Of a stretch of DNA of 64,000 nucleotides, positions 54,686-62,572 are shown piece by piece (position 1 is the first letter of the stretch; each line of letters opens with the position of its first letter). The notes beneath the pieces are model-generated. The model was not told the origin of the DNA. It saw only the letters and a list, made by a program, of their open reading frames with translations, and searched no databases. The stretch spans positions 1 to 64,000 of the forward strand of contig OY282377.1 of assembly GCA_958295785.1 (NCBI GenBank), read 5' to 3'. A program made the translations under genes and the position numbers. The DNA comes from an uncultured Latescibacterota bacterium. Lineage in GTDB: Bacteria; Latescibacterota; UBA2968.

Positions 54686-55079
54686 CCAAGCGCAAAAGAT
54701 CCGTCTGTTGAGTGATGGAAAACTTTATGATAAGGCGGTTGATTTTGTCCAAACGCATCTCGGCGTAAAAGTCTCAAAGACCCAACTGAGCGGTCTTCTA
54801 AACGCTGTCAGATCAGGAGATTGGAGTGAAATTTTTCGCTATATCGACAATCGGATCAATCGAAAAACAACTTCCGATGAATTGAAAGAATTCTATCAAT
54901 CCCTGAAAAATTATCTCAACCAAAAACTGTACAATCAAATTGAGGAACTCCTCACAATCAATTTGAATCACCTAAATCGTAACGAAAGGACTCAAGCTAA
55001 AAAGCAATATGCTCACTTTTTGGCAAAAGAATTTATTCAACATTTAGTCGCCGAATACAACTACCAAAGGAGTGTATAA
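54669..55079 (+). CDS. Putative small subunit (Cas11-like), second of two
   Basis: 136 residues from the ATG at 54669. Helical, ending QYAHFLAKEFIQHLVAEYNY, which parallels IREFVRQLVVHYEY of the upstream protein. It overlaps that gene by 17 bp, and its stop shares a base with the next ATG (TAATG). Two tandem small subunits could alternate in one filament or distinguish two complex forms. Assignment by size, fold and position. Confidence 0.6.
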   Translation: MTVTIDQAQKIRLLSDGKLYDKAVDFVQTHLGVKVSKTQLSGLLNAVRSGDWSEIFRYIDNRINRKTTSDELKEFYQSLKNYLNQKLYNQIEELLTINLNHLNRNERTQAKKQYAHFLAKEFIQHLVAEYNYQRSV

Positions 55080-55888
55080 TGCGTCGAAAATACATGTTCA
55101 CTGGAAAAGTGGAACTGAAATCTGCGATGCACATTGGGGGCAAAAAAATAAATCTGCGCGGTACCGACAGGCCTGTTGTTCTCACGCCTGAAGGATCTCC
55201 CTTTATTCCCGGTTCCAGTTTCAAAGGCGTGTTCCGGAGTACCGTCGAAAAATTAGTTGGCACGATTCCCAATCAAACCACTTGTTCGCTAGTTGAAGGC
55301 ATTTGTCCGACGGCTACTCAGGAAAAATTCAATAACCGCCGCAGAAATGGTAACTGGAGTGAAGGTCATCTCGCACAAATTCTCGATGCCGAACTGTGTG
55401 CTACCTGTAAACTCTTCGGCTCACCGTTCTCGGCTTCCAAAATCTTCTTTAGCGACTTGTATGTTAACGAATGGTCAGAGACCACACAGGTGCGCGATGG
55501 CGTAGCGATTGATCGGGATAGTGAGCGAGCAGTCGACAAGCTAAAGTATGATTATGAGGTCGTCCCTATCGGTTCGACATTCAAAATGGAAATCGTCTTG
55601 GAAAATCCGACCGATACCGATCTGAGTTTGGCTTGCATTGGCTTGAACGAATTTGTAAGCGGCATGGGCGGAATAGGCGGAATGCGCTCGCGAGGGCTTG
55701 GAAATTGTCAGGTCGTTGATCTCATGGGGTATGAACTGGATATGACTGATCTTGATCAGTTAAAAAATTACCTTATCGGCAAAGAGCTTAAATGCAAGAT
55801 GTCAGCCATCAATGACGTGGATGGATTTCTAAAAGAGCGTATTGAAGAACTCTTTAAGGAGAAAGAAAATGCTCAAGCGACTTCTTAA
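55079..55888 (+). CDS. Cas7-type RAMP subunit (III-D), second of four
   Basis: 269 residues. GTDRPVVLTPEG carries Asp30, aligned with the catalytic Asp of Csm3. FIPGSSFKGVFRSTVEKLV is the RAMP loop; CATCKLFGS is a zinc-cysteine motif; GGMRSRGLGNCQV is the late glycine-rich loop. Closest in layout to Csm3/Csx7 proteins. The next gene begins 20 bp before its stop. Confidence 0.87.
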   Translation: MRRKYMFTGKVELKSAMHIGGKKINLRGTDRPVVLTPEGSPFIPGSSFKGVFRSTVEKLVGTIPNQTTCSLVEGICPTATQEKFNNRRRNGNWSEGHLAQILDAELCATCKLFGSPFSASKIFFSDLYVNEWSETTQVRDGVAIDRDSERAVDKLKYDYEVVPIGSTFKMEIVLENPTDTDLSLACIGLNEFVSGMGGIGGMRSRGLGNCQVVDLMGYELDMTDLDQLKNYLIGKELKCKMSAINDVDGFLKERIEELFKEKENAQATS

Positions 55889-56909
55889 TGAATGCCGTTT
55901 CAATCTTGTGATTCACACCGAAGGCCCCGTGCTTGTCAAATCGGGGTATGCGACTGTTTCCGGCCCCGACATGACGCCTGTGAGAACTTATCGCAACGGC
56001 AAAACGGAGATCTATTTGCCGGGGAGTTCCTTAAAGGGCGTCTTCCGAAGTCACATTGAAAAGGTGATACGAACGCTTAACGACGGGGTCGTGTGCAATC
56101 CATTTGTCAAGACAAAGGATAAGTGGCGAGGTAATCAGATTGTCTGCCCCGATTACGCTGAAGTTGCGTGTAGCGACAAATTTGAAGTGCGGAAAAAATC
56201 TGAATTGCAGAATCACGAAAATCACTGGCGTCGGGACCCTGAAGATTTGTCAAATGAACAGATCTATCGCGATTCCTGCCCCGCGTGTCGCCTGTTCGGT
56301 TCGACTTCGTTCATTGGGCGTGTGGCTATCTCAGATGCCTACCTCACCCAAAACAGTCAGGAGGTGACCGAGCAACGAGACGGTGTCGGCATTGATCGGT
56401 TCACGGGCGGTGCAGCAGATAAAGCAAAATTCGAGCTGGAAGTCGTCTCCTCCGGTGTTGCGTTTGAGACAAACATTTACATGCGTAATTTTGAGGTGTG
56501 GCAACTTGGAATGCTGTTGCTCATTGTGCAAGATTTGGAGGATGGTTTGATTCGCATTGGCTCTGGAAGATCACGCGGGCTAGGGAATGTCAAGGGCAAA
56601 ATTTCCGGGGTGTTGGTCAATTACATCGGCGCGGTGAATGGAAAACCTGCCGAAACGGTATGGGGACTGGGCAAGCTCTTGGGCAACAATTCTTATGGCA
56701 CGGATGCCAACGACCAAGTGCCGATTCAACCGCCCCCTACTGAAAAGACGCACGGTATCCGCAAAGTCACCACTTTCAGCGGCGATAGTCTCAACAGTCT
56801 CAAACAAGCCGCCATTGAATCATTTGTGGAGAAAATCCAGTCGTGGAGCATGCCGGAAACGATGCAGTTTGAGCATCTACAATTCCAACAGACCGGAGGA
56901 GATAGATGA
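55869..56909 (+). CDS. Cas7-type RAMP subunit (III-D), third of four
   Basis: 346 residues from the ATG at 55869, behind AAGGAGAAAG. SGPDMTPV supplies Asp34 at the catalytic position; IYLPGSSLKGVFRSHIEKVI is the RAMP loop; CPACRLFGS the cysteine motif; GSGRSRGLGNVKGK the late loop. The C-terminal 80 residues after WGLGKLLG are an extra tail rich in Pro, Thr and Ser. Overlaps the next start by four bases. Confidence 0.86.
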   Translation: MLKRLLNECRFNLVIHTEGPVLVKSGYATVSGPDMTPVRTYRNGKTEIYLPGSSLKGVFRSHIEKVIRTLNDGVVCNPFVKTKDKWRGNQIVCPDYAEVACSDKFEVRKKSELQNHENHWRRDPEDLSNEQIYRDSCPACRLFGSTSFIGRVAISDAYLTQNSQEVTEQRDGVGIDRFTGGAADKAKFELEVVSSGVAFETNIYMRNFEVWQLGMLLLIVQDLEDGLIRIGSGRSRGLGNVKGKISGVLVNYIGAVNGKPAETVWGLGKLLGNNSYGTDANDQVPIQPPPTEKTHGIRKVTTFSGDSLNSLKQAAIESFVEKIQSWSMPETMQFEHLQFQQTGGDR

Positions 56910-57457
56910 CCGAACAAATCTGTTGGGGAAAGGCTGAAAGTTTGCTTCCAATTGTTAAAGCGTTGAATTGTCCGCCTGAATCGTTGATGATGCTTGAACG
57001 AGTGCCGAGTTCTTTCTTGTCTGATGATGAACGGGAAAAGGGAATCTGTCTGCGGGTATATGACGCAAATGAAAATTTTGAGGCTTGGGAACAGGGACGC
57101 ATTTTTCACAACGATTTTGAGTTGCGATGGGAGAAACAGGATGGCGCATTTAGCACCGTTTATATCGGTGCTGAGAAAACGTTGTCAATGCCTAATGTCA
57201 AGCCGCTTTCCGGCTTTGAAATTCAGGATGATAGCTACTATCTCTGGGGCGAAAAGATGACAGCAGATACCCTTACGTTGATTGCTCAACCAGAGACAGC
57301 GAACTTATTCCTCGAACTGCAAATACCGCGGTTGTTGAGCTATCCTGTCTCGAATCGAAATGCAAGGTTCCGTGTGAAATTATCTGTGCAACACTACTTA
57401 AATTTAGAGACCGGCGAGTTGGAATTTTACCGTTTTCGACATCTGGAGGAAGTATAA
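56906..57457 (+). CDS. csx19: Csx19-like (TIGR03984-type) protein
   Basis: 183 residues, beta-rich. GRIFHNDFELRWEKQDGAFS and YYLWGEKM fit the pattern of TIGR03984/Csx19 proteins found only in III-D type loci. Its role in the complex is poorly known. The start overlaps the preceding stop (ATGA) and its stop overlaps the next start (TAATG), so it is tightly co-translated. Recognised from memory of motifs. Confidence 0.65.
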   Translation: MTEQICWGKAESLLPIVKALNCPPESLMMLERVPSSFLSDDEREKGICLRVYDANENFEAWEQGRIFHNDFELRWEKQDGAFSTVYIGAEKTLSMPNVKPLSGFEIQDDSYYLWGEKMTADTLTLIAQPETANLFLELQIPRLLSYPVSNRNARFRVKLSVQHYLNLETGELEFYRFRHLEEV

Positions 57458-58500
57458 TGAATCCCTACGACTTTGTGCCGATTGACTGGCACATCCCCCC
57501 TGAACGTCATTGCCCTTCGCCACATGATAGATTTGATGGCGTATCCGGGAAGATCGAAGGAACGATCACGGCAGAGACACCTCTTTTCATTTTTCGTTCA
57601 CCTAAAAAGAACAGTGGAGCAGAACCGTTTATTTCAAACGCTCTGAATCAGCATATCATCCCCGGAAGTTCGCTCAAAGGGCTTTTTCGCAATTTGGTGG
57701 AGACGATTGGGAACGGCTGTTTTCTTGTGTTTGATGAGGATTATGAGTACGATAAGGAGAGAAAAAAATATACAGTCAAATATGGCAATAAACTGCTGTC
57801 TAAATTTAAAAAATGTAGTACCGCTGATTTGTGTATCGCTTGCCGAATGTTCGGAACGATTCAAGGATCGATACTCGGTAAAATTTCATTCAACGATGCC
57901 GAAGAAGTCAATATTTGCGATCACAGGACAGTTTATACCATCGCGCTTATGGAACCTAAACCACGTCATCAAGCGTTTTACCTTGAGCCAAATAGGCAAC
58001 ATATTGCAGGGCGCAAGTTCTATTTTCATCAACCGAGTGGCATACAGGCTGAAAACCAGAAAACTAAATATAATCAATACATCAAGCCAATTGATAAGGG
58101 CAGTCTGTTCTCCTTCTCTGTGCAGTTCACAAACCTTGAAGATGCCGAATTGCAGACGCTCCTTTACGCGCTTGTTCTCGAACCGGAGATGCGACATAAG
58201 ATCGGTTATGGCAAACCTGCGGGACTCGGTAGCGTCCGCTTTGAAATTACGAAACTCAAAATGATTGACTACGCTTGCCGTTACAGGGCCAATCAAGGGA
58301 TAACCGAATATGTAGGAAACGAGTTAGCCAGCTATTTAGCAACGGAGCTTCAACCGTTCAAGGATAACACAACCTCACTAACACTTAACGCACTCCGTCG
58401 CATCTGGCGATGGGATTCGGATGACACAACCACTTATCGTTATCCGGTTCAAAGCTGGTTTAGTGCCAATCCCGCGGCACCGATTAGCAAATCGCCATAA
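57457..58500 (+). CDS. TIGR03986-like Cas7 RAMP subunit (III-D), fourth of four
   Basis: 347 residues. MNPYDFVPIDW and HDRFDGVSGKIEGTITAETP match the TIGR03986 RAMP start; HIIPGSSLKGLFRNLVETIG is the RAMP loop; CIACRMFGT the cysteine motif; GYGKPAGLGSVRFE the late loop. In the segment where the three sister Cas7 proteins have Asp, this one reads KKNSGAEPFISNALNQ without Asp, so it is probably not a nuclease and may cap the filament. Confidence 0.82.
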   Translation: MNPYDFVPIDWHIPPERHCPSPHDRFDGVSGKIEGTITAETPLFIFRSPKKNSGAEPFISNALNQHIIPGSSLKGLFRNLVETIGNGCFLVFDEDYEYDKERKKYTVKYGNKLLSKFKKCSTADLCIACRMFGTIQGSILGKISFNDAEEVNICDHRTVYTIALMEPKPRHQAFYLEPNRQHIAGRKFYFHQPSGIQAENQKTKYNQYIKPIDKGSLFSFSVQFTNLEDAELQTLLYALVLEPEMRHKIGYGKPAGLGSVRFEITKLKMIDYACRYRANQGITEYVGNELASYLATELQPFKDNTTSLTLNALRRIWRWDSDDTTTYRYPVQSWFSANPAAPISKSP

Positions 58501-58523
58501 ATTCCAAAAAGGAAGTTTTCGCT

Positions 58524-60125
58524 ATGCCCCAAAATGTTCTGATTGCGACGCTTGGTGAATCGCCTATCATCGTCACCTCAATGGTAAAGGCACTGAGAGA
58601 GAAGAAATGGATGACGATTGATCAATTGCATGTCGTCCATCCACAAAGCGAGGAACAACTAATTGACCTCGGCTATGAAATGATCTGTGAACATCTTGCA
58701 GAAGAATGCGTTGTCGCACAATGTGTGCTACCCTTTCCCGACACAAACAGCCGCGAAACATCAATGACGTTTCTCCAAACTTTGTCCGGTTTAATCCAAA
58801 GCCACGAAGAGGCGAAAGATAACGTTTATCTTTCCCTTGCTGGTGGAAGAAAAAACATGTCCGCACTGATGGCAGTGACATGCCAATTCTTTGAGTGTGT
58901 GCGTGGATTGTACCATATCTTGGATAAACACGAGGATGATCCCAAGAAACGAAATTTCCATTCGATAGAGGCATTGTGTGATTTTGGTGAGGGTGAACGG
59001 TCTGAAAAATTGAGTCCTCCTGCTGATGATCTAATCCTTGTTGAAATTCCCTATCCCCGACTGTCGAACCCTATTGCTCTTCGGCAATATTTCAGTGAAG
59101 CGCAATCTAATCCGGATGCACAGACCCCGATTGAGATTGAGGGCGAACTTAATGCGTTTTATCGTGAAATTTTTCAACAAAAAAAAATAGAAGATCTTCT
59201 TGATGTTTATCTTTCCAAAGAAGCCTATGATCAGTTTAAAAAAATCCATGGTGCTACTCGACAGAACCTTATGAACTGTTTTCGATCTATGCGGTATCCG
59301 CAATTGCTAAAGAGTCGTGGTAAATCATTATCCAAAGCAAAAACAGATTGTACTCCGTTCAAGATGGGAAGAACGGCTGAACGACCATTCTACTATCGTA
59401 CCAATGGCGAAGTTGTCGTCTGCGAAATTGCATTGAAGAATACCACTTATCCAGACATTATTGCTGGAAGAAAGGAAATTTGGTCAAAAGATCACGATAA
59501 ATTTGTACCTGTGAATAAACTCAAAGAAGATAGCATCCTGATTGTCCCGCTTGGAAAATCACCCATGGTTGTCACCCAAACCTTCGCGTTGTTGTCCAAA
59601 CGGGAAGGGGTCAAGATCAAAAAGATCATCGTTATTCAACCCAGAAATGCCGAAATTAGCAATGGTGTAGAGTTGGTGCAAGAGGCGTTTAGGAGAAAAT
59701 TTAGGAAACATAAAAGTCAAAAAGACCTTATCCGATCTCATGAGATTCCGAATATTCAAGATGTCGCGTCCGAAAATAATTGTATGATCTATCTCAAAAA
59801 ACTGGTCTCTGTCATTGAGGCAGAGCAGAAAAATAACCCTGATAAAAGCATCCACCTGTCGTTGTCTGGTGGACGAAAAGGGATGGCTGCATTGACCCTT
59901 TTTGCGACTCAACAGGCAAATATTGATGCAGTGTATCATACCTTAATCACGGATATTGAACTTGAAAAGAAAATTGAAGAGGAGACAACGCTTGATAAAC
60001 TACAATCACTTACCCGATCAAAGAGAATTGAACGCCTATTTTTAGATGCCTATGATGAATCAAAATTTGAGCTGTTTCGTGTGCCTGTTATCCCATTGCG
60101 ATTATTGTACCCAATTGTTGAATGA
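58524..60125 (+). CDS. Double-CARF protein of the III-D locus
   Basis: 533 residues. CARF 1 (about 1-190) has VLIATLGESPIIVTSMVKAL and YLSLAGGRKNMSALM. CARF 2 (about 334-490) repeats the pattern: ILIVPLGKSPMVVTQTFALL and HLSLSGGRKGMAALTLFATQ. Both resemble the NE0113-like CARF type. The 140-residue middle (ELNAFYREIFQQKKIEDLLD onward) and the last 40 residues match nothing I know; no HEPN RxxxxH or PD-(D/E)XK set is evident. Likely a cyclic-oligoadenylate receptor or ring nuclease formed from two fused CARF units. Last gene of the operon, before a terminator. Confidence 0.8.
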   Translation: MPQNVLIATLGESPIIVTSMVKALREKKWMTIDQLHVVHPQSEEQLIDLGYEMICEHLAEECVVAQCVLPFPDTNSRETSMTFLQTLSGLIQSHEEAKDNVYLSLAGGRKNMSALMAVTCQFFECVRGLYHILDKHEDDPKKRNFHSIEALCDFGEGERSEKLSPPADDLILVEIPYPRLSNPIALRQYFSEAQSNPDAQTPIEIEGELNAFYREIFQQKKIEDLLDVYLSKEAYDQFKKIHGATRQNLMNCFRSMRYPQLLKSRGKSLSKAKTDCTPFKMGRTAERPFYYRTNGEVVVCEIALKNTTYPDIIAGRKEIWSKDHDKFVPVNKLKEDSILIVPLGKSPMVVTQTFALLSKREGVKIKKIIVIQPRNAEISNGVELVQEAFRRKFRKHKSQKDLIRSHEIPNIQDVASENNCMIYLKKLVSVIEAEQKNNPDKSIHLSLSGGRKGMAALTLFATQQANIDAVYHTLITDIELEKKIEEETTLDKLQSLTRSKRIERLFLDAYDESKFELFRVPVIPLRLLYPIVE

Positions 60126-60183
60126 AGCCCACGCAGTTTTGATTGGAAACCTGTGGATTGGGCGGTGGGGTTGATAAAAAAAT

Positions 60184-60213
60184 AAAAGCCAGACAATGCG
60201 TCTGGCTTTTTTA
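60184..60213 (+). terminator. Rho-independent terminator of the III-D operon
   Basis: AAAAGCCAGAC and GTCTGGCTTTT form an 11-bp stem around AATGC, followed by TTTATTTTG. It lies 60 bp after the double-CARF stop and could also serve the opposite-strand dehydrogenase gene. Confidence 0.88.
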
Positions 60214-60232
60214 TTTTGTTGATTCTCTGCGT

Positions 60233-61135
60233 TCATCTGCGTTCATCTGCGGATGCTTTCTTCACCTCAATCCCCAGCATGTCCTCGAAAATTTTGATAA
60301 TTGCCCAGTTCGATTCCTCGGGATTCACGCTGATCCCCGCTTGAAACCACTCCGCGGCCGCGGACAGGGCGAATAGGGGCACGCCGCACTCGCGGCCCAA
60401 CGCCTTTGCGATCCCCAAGTCTTTATACATCGTGCCAATGCGGCTTTGGCCCGCAAAATTTCGTTCCATAATATTCTGTGCGGTATCCCGAAACAGAAAA
60501 CTGCCCACCACACTTGTGTTGATCACCTCGCACAGGGTCTCGGGTTTCACACCCGCTTTGACGCCCAGGGCGAGGGTCTCGAAAATGCCCGCGTACGTCA
60601 CGCCCGTCAAAACGGCCAAACACGCTTTCACGGTCTGCCCTGCGCCGATCTCTTCGCCGACGTGGTAAATGTGCTCGCCAACCGCATGAAGCACCTCTTT
60701 TGCTCCGTCAAAAACATCCTGCCGCGCGGCCACCATCATCGTCAAGGTGCCGGTTGCCGCGCCGGGTGCGCCGCCACTGACGGGCGCGTCCACAACGCGA
60801 ATCCCCTTTTCTTTCAGCAACTGCGCGACTTCGATCAGTTCCGACCGCAAAATGGTTGAGGTGCAAATAAACGTCGATCCCGGTTTCATACTGTCCAACA
60901 AGCCCCCCTTCAAGATCGCCGCAATCTGATCGCCATTCATGACCATGACAAACACAAAGTCCGCATGTTCGCCCACTTCGCCCACATTTTTTGCAGCGCG
61001 AGCACCCCGCGCGACAAACGGCTCCAATTGTTCGGGACGCAAATCGCACACCACGAGCTCGTGTCCGTTTTTCAAAATATTCGCAGCCATCCCACTGCCC
61101 ATATCCCCTATGCCGATCAATCCAACACGCGCCAT
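60233..61135 (-). CDS. NAD(P)-dependent 3-hydroxyisobutyrate-dehydrogenase-family oxidoreductase
   Basis: 300 residues from the ATG at 61135, preceded by AAAGGA; the longer frame from 61204 runs into a dispersed repeat. MARVGLIGIGDMGSGMAANI is the GxGxMG cofactor site, DAPVSGGAPGAATGTLTMMV the substrate signature, and GAGQTVKACLAVL carries the catalytic Lys (about residue 170). Reduces or oxidises a beta-hydroxyacid; substrate not defined. Confidence 0.88.
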   Translation of the reverse strand: MARVGLIGIGDMGSGMAANILKNGHELVVCDLRPEQLEPFVARGARAAKNVGEVGEHADFVFVMVMNGDQIAAILKGGLLDSMKPGSTFICTSTILRSELIEVAQLLKEKGIRVVDAPVSGGAPGAATGTLTMMVAARQDVFDGAKEVLHAVGEHIYHVGEEIGAGQTVKACLAVLTGVTYAGIFETLALGVKAGVKPETLCEVINTSVVGSFLFRDTAQNIMERNFAGQSRIGTMYKDLGIAKALGRECGVPLFALSAAAEWFQAGISVNPEESNWAIIKIFEDMLGIEVKKASADERR

Positions 61136-61157
61136 AGTTTTTCCTTTCACATTAGTC

Positions 61158-61207
61158 ACTGATGTTACGCACGAATCAGCACCTGCCTTGCTTGCTCGTC
61201 TCAAGCG
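61158..61207. repeat. Dispersed noncoding repeat, copy D (truncated)
   Basis: ACTGATGTTACGCACGAATC and TTGCTCGTCTCAAGCG match the left part of copy A (10946). After 61207 the text switches to TACTGAAAATCAATTT, similar to the presumed right end of copy B, and then to an IS5 end. An internally deleted copy is likely. Confidence 0.6.
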
Positions 61208-61224
61208 TACTGAAAATCAATTTA

Positions 61225-61553
61225 GAAGCCCTAACACAAAGAAATCAAGCATCTGAAACAGATGAGAGAACAGCCCATGGACAGGAACGCCTCATGGATG
61301 TCCGCTCTGCGCTCGTCGCGCACCCGCAGGCTGCGGAACTGCCGGAGCCAGGCCAGCGTCCGCTCAACGACCCACCGGTACGCGCCCAATCCGCTACCAT
61401 GCCCTGCGCCCCGGCGGGCTATCACCGGCGAGATGTGGCGCAAACGCAGGGCCTTCCGGTGCGCCCTCGAGTCATAGGCACGGTCCGCATACAGCCGTTG
61501 GGGTCTGCGGCGCGGACGACCGCATTTGCCCCTGACCGCGTGCACGGCGCTCT
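61225..61553 (-). pseudogene. Truncated IS5-family element with transposase C-terminus
   Basis: Starts with the IS right end (GAAGCCCTAACACAAAGAAA) and, on the minus strand, encodes LYADRAYDSRAHRKALRL and YRWVVERTLAWLRQFRSL, about 85-90% like the copy at 43126-43512. Homology stops near 61553, so the 5' two thirds and the left end are missing. Directly followed by the methyltransferase stop codon at 61567. Confidence 0.88.
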
Positions 61554-61566
61554 GGAGCCTTGCCAT

Positions 61567-62415
61567 CTATAGCCGCCGGTAAATCGCATATACGGAAGCC
61601 GCAAGGTAGTCGCGCAACACCGGCACGCGCAGCAATAGGTTGGAAAGTCGCCAGAGCGCAGGCCAGCGTTTCAGTTGCGGGTTCACAATCAGCCGTTCCG
61701 TTATCCATCCCATTTCTTCGACGTAGCGAAGAAACTCCGAAAACTTCATTTTGTTCAGTCCTTCTCGCGTATCTTCGAACGACTCGGCCTCATCCGCTAC
61801 CGGTCGCCAGAACTCGCGCCTGAGACGCATCAGCGCGTCTTCCGAAAATAGGACACCGGCCCACGGTATGCGGAATCTGAAGAACCGGTTCAGGTGGTCT
61901 CCGAACGGTGAATGAAACAGCGGGCCAAACGCCATAATTATTACGCCTCCCGGACTTTTTGACTTGAGGACCCCGTCCATACGGCGGAGGCAGTCGCCAG
62001 GGCGTTCCACGTGCTCGAACACCTCATGAGAAAGTACGATGTCATACTCTTTCTCGTTCGTTATATCATGGACATTCATGCACTCGAATGTGACTTTGTC
62101 CTGCAACTGCGCCTTCCTGGCACAACGCTTTGCGATTTCGATGTAATGCGGGTCTTTATCGATACCCGTCACGTGCCTGCATCCGCGCTGCGCCAGTGCC
62201 AAGGCCATTTCTCCCATGCCGCACCCGACCTCCAAGTAGCGCATATCCGGCTCAATGGGAATTTCGTTGTCCAGTCGGCGATTCCATTTTTCGAAGCGAG
62301 CCTTCGCGGATTCGATGCCGAGATCACGCTCAAGCTGACGAAGTTCCTCCGCTTCGGGGTGCCTGCCATGCGCGAAGGGCCGAAGCAACCAGTAATCAAT
62401 CGTCTTACCAAACAT
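61567..62415 (-). CDS. SAM-dependent class I methyltransferase
   Basis: 282 residues from the ATG at 62415, which has GGAGGG upstream; the frame is open to 62472. YLEVGCGMGEMALALAQRG is motif I for SAM binding, VTGIDKDP the acidic end of strand 2, and YDIVLSHEVFEHVERP motif IV/post-motif. This is the Methyltransf_11-like pattern. The C-terminal 80 residues with WPALWRLSNLLLRVPVL could pack on a membrane. Neighbouring deacetylase-like lipoprotein hints at glycan or lipid modification. Substrate unknown. Confidence 0.82.
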   Translation of the reverse strand: MFGKTIDYWLLRPFAHGRHPEAEELRQLERDLGIESAKARFEKWNRRLDNEIPIEPDMRYLEVGCGMGEMALALAQRGCRHVTGIDKDPHYIEIAKRCARKAQLQDKVTFECMNVHDITNEKEYDIVLSHEVFEHVERPGDCLRRMDGVLKSKSPGGVIIMAFGPLFHSPFGDHLNRFFRFRIPWAGVLFSEDALMRLRREFWRPVADEAESFEDTREGLNKMKFSEFLRYVEEMGWITERLIVNPQLKRWPALWRLSNLLLRVPVLRDYLAASVYAIYRRL

Positions 62416-62572
62416 TTGCCCTCCGAGGTCGTCCTGTTTTTCGTGTATAGCAGCATCGCCAAAGCGCGCCACAGATTATTCACTGCGAAACCTTGTGGGC
62501 CGTTCCCGCTACCGTTCAAGGCGGAACGCCACCTCCCAAGCGATGCGGCATCGTGACCAAGAGGCGAGATGG

